DNA of 64,000 bases. Origin: Fictibacillus enclensis. GTDB lineage: Bacteria; Bacillota; Bacilli; Bacillales; Fictibacillaceae. The stretch's first letter is position 1. Every line of letters starts with the position of its first letter. The stretch spans positions 1-64,000 of the forward strand of contig NZ_KQ758621.1 in NCBI RefSeq assembly GCF_001457035.1, given 5' to 3'. The notes below the pieces were generated by a model that worked only from the letters and a program-made list of their open reading frames with translations, was not told the DNA's origin and ran no database searches. A program made the position numbers and the translations under genes. This document shows positions 33,546-40,439 of the stretch, in pieces.

Positions 33546-34064
33546 TTGACGATTATAAAAAACCAAAGAAAGCTTTACATTTTGGCTGCCGTGCTTCTCG
33601 TAAGTCTGGCCGGACTGGGATGGTATTACTTGTCAACAGCTTCTGTAACCGAGGAGGTCGAAGCCACAGAACCAGGAGGGGAAGTTCCCTATAGCACACT
33701 GATCGATTCCACCCATCAGTACTATAATAAAACGCTTTGCTATGACAAGGACGAAACGATCAACTGGGCGGATCAGCAAACTCACGCCATTGAACTGGTG
33801 AATGAAATCCGTTCTGTTACGGTAAAAAGTGAAACGGTAAAAAAAGATTTCCAAAATGCCAGAGAGCTGGCTGAAATAGTGTCCAAAGAGAAGGACAAAA
33901 CAGCATTGCTTTACTTGCACAGAATCTTTCATGATCTGGACAAGGCCGTTAATCATTACAAACAAAAGGATGATTTCGGATACACCTACACCGGAACGGG
34001 CAAACGTCTATTTGGCGGCGGTGTTAACAAAGTCGAGCATTACCTTGCCGAAAATAAAAAATGA
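33546..34064 (+). CDS. membrane-anchored hypothetical protein
   Basis: 172 aa from a TTG start behind AAAGGAAGTGAGAG. One N-terminal helix (LYILAAVLLVSLAGLGWYYL, about residues 10-29) anchors a largely helical, charged extracellular part. That part runs from a Glu-rich linker through HQYYNKTLCYDKDETINWADQQTHA to LHRIFHDLDKAVNHY, with a Gly-rich TYTGTGKRLFGGG near the C-terminus. No lipobox and no known domain. It is divergent from the peptidoglycan-binding gene and ends at a strong terminator. The function is unknown. Confidence 0.75.
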   Translation: MTIIKNQRKLYILAAVLLVSLAGLGWYYLSTASVTEEVEATEPGGEVPYSTLIDSTHQYYNKTLCYDKDETINWADQQTHAIELVNEIRSVTVKSETVKKDFQNARELAEIVSKEKDKTALLYLHRIFHDLDKAVNHYKQKDDFGYTYTGTGKRLFGGGVNKVEHYLAENKK

Positions 34065-34106
34065 GGGTTTTACAGGAAGAGCTTGAAAAGAAATAGCCCA
34101 ACGATG

Positions 34107-34141
34107 AGATCCCCCGCTAGTGTTCTGCGGGGGATCTTTTA
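34107..34141 (+). terminator. terminator after the anchored protein gene
   Basis: AGATCCCCCGC (34107-34117) pairs with GCGGGGGATCT (34127-34137) around TAGTGTTCT, followed by a T-run. Confidence 0.9.
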
Positions 34142-34336
34142 ATTCAGGAAAAATTAGTAAATTAGACTGATGTAAAATTTTTGAAAATTAAAACAAATTA
34201 CCCACTCTAATTCTATTAATATTTGCTATTATTGTTGTAAATTGTAAAACATTGTTGAAGGAAGGAGGTCAGGGGGGTCTGACATCTTGTAGCTTCAGCA
34301 GACTGAAAACTAAAAATATTTTTAAGGGGTGTCAAT

Positions 34337-34468
34337 ATGAAGAAAATGACAGGTGCTCTTGTTGGTATTGCATTAGCTGGCGCTTTATTGATTGGTGGCT
34401 ATATCGCGGAACACTCAGCCGTACCGAATGCCGAACACGGGAAAACATTTTCTACAACGAATGGGTAA
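34337..34468 (+). CDS. Phr-like secreted peptide precursor, 43 aa
   Basis: A short gene with a good ribosome binding site (AAGGGG, 7-nt spacing) and its own terminator. The product starts MKKMTGALVGIALAGALLIG, a basic-hydrophobic export signal, and continues into a polar tail, AEHSAVPNAEHGKTFSTTNG. Size, layout and polar C-terminus are those of Phr precursors, which are exported, trimmed to 5-6 residues and re-imported by Opp to inhibit a Rap protein. A Rap-type gene begins 213 bp downstream. The likely active peptide is in the last six residues (FSTTNG), by analogy only. Phr genes usually follow and overlap rap; here the order is reversed. Confidence 0.65.
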   Translation: MKKMTGALVGIALAGALLIGGYIAEHSAVPNAEHGKTFSTTNG

Positions 34469-34513
34469 CCAGAACGTTGTCAGGTGCACACCCAGAACTT
34501 CACATAGCATTCA

Positions 34514-34544
34514 GGGAAGAGAGAGCGGTCTCCTTCCCTTTTTT
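34514..34544 (+). terminator. terminator between phr-like and rap genes
   Basis: GGGAAGAGAGA and TCTCCTTCCC form an imperfect stem with a GCGG loop followed by T6 (34538-34544). It separates the peptide transcript from rap. Confidence 0.7.
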
Positions 34545-34681
34545 CGTTGGACATAAAAAGTAGGAGAAAAGGAACGGATGAATTTTCTATTAATTGCGTC
34601 AATTGACTCAATCGTTAAAAAGCCCAATATGCTAAGATTGTGTTAAAATGTAAATTTATGCAAAAAGGTGGGGCGAATGTT

Positions 34682-35788
34682 ATGGAAATAGAGTTGACGA
34701 GTACGGATCAAATGATTCAGCTGTTAAACAGCTGGTACCGTGAAATTCTTTCACAAAACCTCGTAGAATCCCGCAGACTCAAGCTGGAGATTGACGAAAA
34801 GATTGAAAACATGGAGATTGATCCTACCCAGACTCTTTTTATCTATTACTCTTTATTATGCTTCAGGTATCAACTGCTGATCGACGATTTATGGGAGGCC
34901 AGGTATACCCTGAACCATCTGAATGAAGGGCAGAAAAGAGAAACCGACGACTTTTTATCTTATTACTTTCACTTCTTCAAAGCCATTTATGCCACAGAAA
35001 CCGGAAATTACCTGGAAGCGAAGCTTCACTACCAGCTTGCTGAAAAACGTTTAAATCAGTTTACCGATGACATTGAAAAAGCAGAGTTCAACTATAAAGT
35101 CGCCACCTTTTATTATCATATACGGCAGCCTCTGCTTGCCGTCCGCCATGCCCTTAAAGCCAGAGAGTATTTTGAGGACAAGTCCGGTTATGAAGTGAAG
35201 CTTGCCGGCAGCGAAAACGTCATCGGCCTAGCCTCCACTTCGTTAAAACAGTTCAGGGAAGCTGAAGATCATTTTCTCTCTGCACTCGACATTCTTCGTT
35301 CCAGCACACTGAAAAAAGAACCATTTGAACTGAAAATCCGCTATAATCTGGGAATGCTGTATGCAGAACAAAATTACTCTGAGAAAGCGCTCGCTCACTT
35401 AAGCGAAGCATTTGAAGAGAAAAACACCGATTTTAAAACTGCCTATCTGATTGCCCGTGAACAAGTAAAGCTAAGAAATTTCGAACGGGCCAATGAGTGG
35501 ATTACACTGGGCTTAAAAATCGCTCGGAATGCACAAAACGAAGAATATATTCATCACTTTTCCATTTTGAGCGACTGCAATCATTCAGCTACCGCAGAAC
35601 AGCTTGAAAAAACAGCATCTGATGCCCTTTCCTATTTTGAATCCATGCAGTTGTGGGGTTATGTGCAGGATTATGCGGAAAAGCTTGCCTCCCAATTCTA
35701 CAGTGTCTCAAATGACAAAAAAGCGAGCAAATACTTTCATATGGCCTATACAGCCAAACAAAAATTACTTAAGGAAGCAGGCAGCTGA
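34682..35788 (+). CDS. Rap-family TPR regulator (aspartate phosphatase type)
   Basis: 368 aa, the usual Rap length. A short N-terminal helical bundle (LLNSWYREILSQNLVESRRLKLEIDEKIENM...) is followed by about six TPR units, for example YLEAKLHYQLAEKRLN, QPLLAVRHALKAREYF, QFREAEDHFLSALDIL, NYSEKALAHLSEAF and NFERANEWITLGLKIA. Rap proteins either dephosphorylate Spo0F or sequester ComA-type regulators, and are inhibited by a cognate Phr pentapeptide. The ATG at 34682 follows AAGGTGGGGCGAATGTT and is preferred to the longer frame at 34640. The Phr-like gene lies directly upstream. The Rap target is unknown. Confidence 0.88.
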   Translation: MEIELTSTDQMIQLLNSWYREILSQNLVESRRLKLEIDEKIENMEIDPTQTLFIYYSLLCFRYQLLIDDLWEARYTLNHLNEGQKRETDDFLSYYFHFFKAIYATETGNYLEAKLHYQLAEKRLNQFTDDIEKAEFNYKVATFYYHIRQPLLAVRHALKAREYFEDKSGYEVKLAGSENVIGLASTSLKQFREAEDHFLSALDILRSSTLKKEPFELKIRYNLGMLYAEQNYSEKALAHLSEAFEEKNTDFKTAYLIAREQVKLRNFERANEWITLGLKIARNAQNEEYIHHFSILSDCNHSATAEQLEKTASDALSYFESMQLWGYVQDYAEKLASQFYSVSNDKKASKYFHMAYTAKQKLLKEAGS

Positions 35789-35923
35789 CATGTTCAGCTG
35801 CTCTCTTGCTTTCGAGAGCTTGTGGAGGTCGCTCGATGCGTTACTTGTGGGTTGAGCCGGTTTATTAGTTGCGGTTCAGCACAAAACAGTTACATATCAC
35901 GTCATTTTCACCAAAACAGCAAA

Positions 35924-35953
35924 CAAAAAGAGGCCGGCGCAAGCCCGGTCCTC
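35924..35953 (-). terminator. terminator of acyl-CoA synthetase gene
   Basis: GAGGCCGG (35930-35937) pairs with CCGGTCCTC (35945-35953) with one bulge/mismatch, and the minus strand continues into CTTTTTG. It lies 10 bp after the gene stop. Confidence 0.65.
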
Positions 35954-35962
35954 TATACAAAA

Positions 35963-37555
35963 CTAGTTTACCAGCTTTCCTTTATTCTCCCAGTAGGCCT
36001 TTCTGAGATGAACCTTCTGGATCTTGCCAGATGCAGTCTTTGGCAGTTCGTCGACAAACTTAATGATCGTCGGCGCCTTAAAATGGGCCATCCGGCTTCG
36101 CGCAAAGGTGATGAGTTCGTCTTCACTCGTCTCATAACCGTCCCTGAGTACAACTACGGCTTGGGGAGTTTCTCCCCACTTGTCGTGCGGCACGGCAATC
36201 ACCGCTGTCTCAAGGACAGCCGGGTGATCATACAGCACCGCTTCCACTTCGATGGATGAAATGTTTTCGCCGCCCGAGATAATAATATCTTTTTTACGGT
36301 CGGCGATCTCGATGTTTCCTTCCTCATCAACGAACGCCATATCCCCTGTATGATAAAAACCATCGCGAATGGCTTTATGGGTCTCTTCCGGGTTATTCCA
36401 GTATCCTTCCATCACCGTGTTGCTGCGAACAATGATTTCACCAATCTCTTTTCCGTTCGGTGCCACTTCATCTCCGTTTTCATTGACCACTTTCACCTCG
36501 CTGCCAATAAACTCATAGCCGGCCTTGGCTTTAAGGCGATACTTTTCCTCTGGATCCAAATGTTGCTGGGTGTCCCGGATGATCGAGGTTGTGATCAGCG
36601 GAGCAGCTTCTGTCATGCCGTACACCTGAATGAACTCCCACTTCAGCTTTTCTTCCACCGCTTTAACAAAAGCAGGTGGCGGCGCGGAACCGGCAATCAC
36701 AATCCGGATATTTTGTTCTGTTCTGGCTTCCTCCGCCTGCTGATCGGCATACTGAAGCAGTCCGTTTAAAACCGTCGGCGCCATGTGCATTACCGTGACA
36801 CTGTTCTCTTTCACCTTTTGAAAAATATGAGCTGGCACTACCTTTTTCAAGAACACTTGAGTGGCACCGTTTGCTGTGTAATAAAAAGGCGATCCCCAGC
36901 CATTCACATGAAACATCGGCAATACATGCAGAAGCACATCATGATCCGATACACGCAGGTGATGCTGCGTTGTAAGCGCATGCATATAATTGCTGCGGTG
37001 AGACAGCATGACTCCTTTTGGCTTGCCTGTCGTTCCACTCGTGTAAAGCAGTGTGGCCAGATCATTTTCATCCATACCCGGCCGGTCAACGGGATCAGAT
37101 TCAAAACCGCTGAGCCATTTTTCATACGACCGGCAGGCATCCTGATCCTCTTCCAAACCATGTACGAAAATCGCCTCTACAGTAGTTAGATCATCAAGAA
37201 CCGGTTTGATCAGCTGAAGGAGCTCATTATCGACAAATAAAACTCTTGTGCCACTGTGATTGAGGATATACAAATAATCCTCAGGCTTCAGGCGTGTGTT
37301 GAGCGGCACCATCACCGCCCCCAGCTGCAGCACCCCATAGAACCCTTCATACATTTCGGATGTGTTCGGTGCCAGATAGGCCACGTGGTCACCCTTGTTA
37401 ATCCCCGCTTCCTGCAACCCGCGTGACAGCTGATTAACCCGGTCGTTTATTTCTCTGTATGTATACGTTCGTTTTTCCCCTACGATTGCTGCTTTCTTTC
37501 CATAAACCTTGACGGCACGATCCAAAAACTGAGGCAACAGCATCGGTATATTCAA
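35963..37555 (-). CDS. fatty-acyl/medium-chain acyl-CoA synthetase
   Basis: A 530-aa ANL-superfamily ligase. The P-loop is LLYTSGTTGKPKGVMLSH (about 169-186), then VYGMTEAAPLITTS, YHTGDMAFVDEEGNIEIADRKKDIIISGGENISSIEVE, and the C-terminal catalytic Lys in PKTASGKIQK. It activates a carboxylic acid with ATP and joins it to CoA. It resembles Bacillus long-chain-type synthetases without close partners here. No adjacent beta-oxidation genes are present. Start: ATG 37555 with GAGGGATAACTTC upstream. Confidence 0.9.
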   Translation of the reverse strand: MNIPMLLPQFLDRAVKVYGKKAAIVGEKRTYTYREINDRVNQLSRGLQEAGINKGDHVAYLAPNTSEMYEGFYGVLQLGAVMVPLNTRLKPEDYLYILNHSGTRVLFVDNELLQLIKPVLDDLTTVEAIFVHGLEEDQDACRSYEKWLSGFESDPVDRPGMDENDLATLLYTSGTTGKPKGVMLSHRSNYMHALTTQHHLRVSDHDVLLHVLPMFHVNGWGSPFYYTANGATQVFLKKVVPAHIFQKVKENSVTVMHMAPTVLNGLLQYADQQAEEARTEQNIRIVIAGSAPPPAFVKAVEEKLKWEFIQVYGMTEAAPLITTSIIRDTQQHLDPEEKYRLKAKAGYEFIGSEVKVVNENGDEVAPNGKEIGEIIVRSNTVMEGYWNNPEETHKAIRDGFYHTGDMAFVDEEGNIEIADRKKDIIISGGENISSIEVEAVLYDHPAVLETAVIAVPHDKWGETPQAVVVLRDGYETSEDELITFARSRMAHFKAPTIIKFVDELPKTASGKIQKVHLRKAYWENKGKLVN

Positions 37556-37614
37556 GAAGTTATCCCTCCATGTTCTAAATTTTCAAAATTTTTATTCATT
37601 ATACCACAGAACTT

Positions 37615-37653
37615 AATAAAAAAGACCCGAAAGCCTTTTACAGCATCCGGGTC
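37615..37653 (-). terminator. terminator of the beta-mannosidase operon
   Basis: On the minus strand GACCCG (complement of 37648-37653) pairs with CGGGTC (37624-37629), followed by a T-run (complement of 37616-37623). It lies beyond the intergenic repeat that follows the last GH2 gene. Confidence 0.65.
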
Positions 37654-37679
37654 AGTCTATTCTTCATCGATTGGTTGAT

Positions 37680-37846
37680 GGGAGTGAAAGGTGCGAGACT
37701 CCTACGGGAAAAGCGGGACAGATGAGACCAGGGAGGCGCTCGGGCCGTTACCGCAGGAGCTTGCGACGAGAAAGTAGGCGTTTACGCCGGTAAGGCTCAG
37801 TGACCGCCTGAGGAAAGCGAGCATCCTGGAACGGATATTAACTCCC
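37680..37846 (+). repeat. 167-bp intergenic repeat-like element, G+C-rich and structured
   Basis: The element is bounded by GGGAGT (37680-37685) and ACTCCC (37841-37846). It is richer in G+C than its surroundings and contains phrases such as GTGCGAGACTCCTACGGG and GGAAAGCGAGCATCCTGGAA. These resemble a dispersed intergenic repeat I associate with many Bacillaceae genomes. It has no open frame. Only one copy is in this window, so the repeat status rests on recognition. It may fold into a structured RNA. Confidence 0.6.
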
Positions 37847-37862
37847 ACAAGTACAAACATGG

Positions 37863-40421
37863 TTACCTTTTCATAAAATCATACATAGATTGAACTTCCA
37901 AATTTTCCGGTGACCCAAAGACAAGCGCCCCCTCTTTGCGCTCGAAAAATTGAATCCGCTTTGGACTTCCCGGAATCAAATCAAAATAGTTATCCGAAAA
38001 CACCCCCTCGGTATCCGTCGAAAGCCAAACCTGCTTGGCCAGCGTATTCGTTTCAATCATGTATTCACTGTCACTGACTCTTGTTATAGACAGCACCGGT
38101 ATCTTTAGTTTTAGTTCTTTTCCGGACACAAAATAATGCTCCTTGCAATCTATGACTCTTTCATCTGCAACAAGCTCTGCCTGAAAGACAGTTCCTGCCG
38201 GATCCTGTCCATCCAGCAGCTCGGCCGTGGACAGGGACAATATTACGTTGCCTGTGTTCTTATCGAGGTTCACAGCATCCTTGAATTCCCTGATGACCTC
38301 ACCCTGGAAATTCAGCAGCCTCGAAATCAGTGTTCCTTCCACCGGATCCAACTGATCCGAAATCACATGAACATCCACTTTTTCGCTGTTCGTTCCGTCA
38401 ATGGACACCATAACATCCTGGAAGCTTTTCTTCGCATAATAATGCAGTGCCTTCCAGCGTCCGTAGTAATCCATACTAGCCCATGAGGCTACTGGCCAGC
38501 AGTCATTCATTTGCCAGTACAAGGTTCCCATACAATAGGGCTTTTTCCTGCGGTGGGCCTCAATGGCAGACTTGATGCCCTCAGCCTGAAGCACGTGGCT
38601 CATGTAAAGGAACGACGGAAAATCCTTCGCTACCGGCAAGTACTTTTCCATGTATTCTTTAATCAGGGCGTTCCCGCGGCCGTTTTTCTGGTGGTGAAGC
38701 ATCACTTCCGATTCAAGTTCCATATCCTCATCTTCCGCATACTGTTTTACATTTTTATATTCCGGAAACGATTGAAACCCGTATTCACTCATAAAGCGCC
38801 CAACATGACTGTTGTATTCCTCAAAGGGTTTAGAGCCGTGCCACACGTCCCAGTAGTGAATGTCACCGCTGCCGGATACATAGTTTGAATGCTGCTGCCG
38901 GTCATTGGACCAATCGGCCATCGGCGATGACGGCCAATACGCTATTTCAGGCGAGAGCCGTTGAACGGCTTCCGGCAGCAGGTGATGAAAAAGTGTATCA
39001 TAGGCTTGCCAGATTTCATCCCTTTGCTCCTGTGAATACTGCTGCTTCCATCCCCATCCCGCTTCCTCATCATATTGGGCCCAGGCAACATCCATCTCAT
39101 TGTTTCCGCACCATAATGCAATGCACGGATGGTTTCTTAGGCGTCTGATGTTATCCTCCGCCTCGGCCTTGACATTGTCCATAAAAGCCTGGTCGCCAGG
39201 ATACATGCTGCAGGCAAACATAAAATCCTGCCAAACCAAGATCCCGTGCTGGTCACACAGTTCATAGAACTCGTCGTTTTCATAGATTCCGCCGCCCCAC
39301 ACCCGGAGCATGTTCATGTTCGCCAGTTCTGCACTGATGATTTCGTGTTTGTACCGCTCATAGGTCACTTCGGTCACAAAGCTGTCGTTTGGAATATGGT
39401 TGGCTCCCTTGGCGAAAACCGGTACTCCGTTTAATTCGAAGTAAAAGGAAGCGCCTTGTTCATCTTTTTCGCGAACCAGCGTGATTGAACGCAGCCCTGT
39501 GCGTACCGTTTTTTCCGTAATCATCTGCTCTTCCTGAACATACGATGCAGTAAAATCATACAAATGCGGTTCACCCAGGCCTCTGCTCCACCAGAGCTTC
39601 GGATTGGTGATTTTCAGTTCGATTTCTACCGTATTGGTTCCAACAGCCAATCGTACATCCTGTGATATACTGACTCCTTCTGCTTCTATATGGAGGATGC
39701 CTTCAGCCTCTTTTTCCGTTTCAATCTCCACGACAGCGGTCAGTTCGGCGGAAGAGGAAGTAACCTTTTTCTGCTGAATAAAAAGGTCGCTAATCTCTGC
39801 CGTTGACCAGCCTGCCAGTTCAACGCTTTTCCAGATTCCGCTCGTCACAAAACGAGGGCCCCAGTCCCAGCCATAATGATACGGCGCCTTTCTCGCGAAC
39901 ACACTTAACGTCTTGTCGCCTACTTCTCCGTCCTCCGAATGGTCATTGACCGCAGGCAGGTTATAACCGAGCTTCTCCTGTTTTACGAGATCTTTTTCAA
40001 TGGGCGAGCAAAAGCGGATCCGAAGCACATTGTTTTGTTCTTTCAGGTGCTCCTTAACATCCTTTTTCCATACCCTGAACATATTGTCTGTCTTTAGAAT
40101 TTGCGTATCATTCAGGTAAACATCACCGTACGTATCCAGCCCGTGAAACAGAAGCTCCAGCCGGTCGAGGGAAAGCATGGTATGAGGCACATCAAACGTG
40201 GTCTCGTACTCCCAATCTTTCTTATCGATCCATTGAAGCTGCAGCTCATTTTTACCGTAAAACGGATCAGAGATCAGCCTATTTTTTAGTAGATCGGTAT
40301 GCACACATCCCGGTACTTCGGCAGAAAGCCAGTTCTGTTCATCACATGCCTTGAACTTCCAGTCTTTTAGCTGCAAAGTGCTTTTTGTGCTGGTTGCATT
40401 GAAGGACAATTCCTGTGTCAT
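37863..40421 (-). CDS. GH2 beta-mannosidase, copy A
   Basis: 852 aa, cytosolic. An N-terminal galactose-binding-like domain (WLSAEVPGCVHTDLL, ELLFHGLDTYGDVYLND), an Ig-like sandwich and a TIM barrel follow in GH2 order. The acid/base Glu is in IALWCGNNEMDVAW and the nucleophile Glu in FMSEYGFQSFPEY. GWDWGPRFVTSGIWK is typical of beta-mannosidases. It should release mannose from the non-reducing end of beta-mannosides delivered by the ABC importer. ATG 40421 (after a GTG) is spaced 8 nt from AAAGGAG. It lies 18 bp after a paralogous gene. No signal peptide. Confidence 0.92.
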   Translation of the reverse strand: MTQELSFNATSTKSTLQLKDWKFKACDEQNWLSAEVPGCVHTDLLKNRLISDPFYGKNELQLQWIDKKDWEYETTFDVPHTMLSLDRLELLFHGLDTYGDVYLNDTQILKTDNMFRVWKKDVKEHLKEQNNVLRIRFCSPIEKDLVKQEKLGYNLPAVNDHSEDGEVGDKTLSVFARKAPYHYGWDWGPRFVTSGIWKSVELAGWSTAEISDLFIQQKKVTSSSAELTAVVEIETEKEAEGILHIEAEGVSISQDVRLAVGTNTVEIELKITNPKLWWSRGLGEPHLYDFTASYVQEEQMITEKTVRTGLRSITLVREKDEQGASFYFELNGVPVFAKGANHIPNDSFVTEVTYERYKHEIISAELANMNMLRVWGGGIYENDEFYELCDQHGILVWQDFMFACSMYPGDQAFMDNVKAEAEDNIRRLRNHPCIALWCGNNEMDVAWAQYDEEAGWGWKQQYSQEQRDEIWQAYDTLFHHLLPEAVQRLSPEIAYWPSSPMADWSNDRQQHSNYVSGSGDIHYWDVWHGSKPFEEYNSHVGRFMSEYGFQSFPEYKNVKQYAEDEDMELESEVMLHHQKNGRGNALIKEYMEKYLPVAKDFPSFLYMSHVLQAEGIKSAIEAHRRKKPYCMGTLYWQMNDCWPVASWASMDYYGRWKALHYYAKKSFQDVMVSIDGTNSEKVDVHVISDQLDPVEGTLISRLLNFQGEVIREFKDAVNLDKNTGNVILSLSTAELLDGQDPAGTVFQAELVADERVIDCKEHYFVSGKELKLKIPVLSITRVSDSEYMIETNTLAKQVWLSTDTEGVFSDNYFDLIPGSPKRIQFFERKEGALVFGSPENLEVQSMYDFMKR

Positions 40422-40439
40422 CACGTTCGCTCCTTTTCC

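Noticed and set aside
34252-34563. 103-codon frame over the Phr-like gene
   Set aside because: It is in another frame and ignores the good start and terminator of the 43-aa peptide gene.
35789-35923. phr gene in the usual place after rap
   Set aside because: No short frame with a start site, export signal and polar tail is seen after the rap stop.
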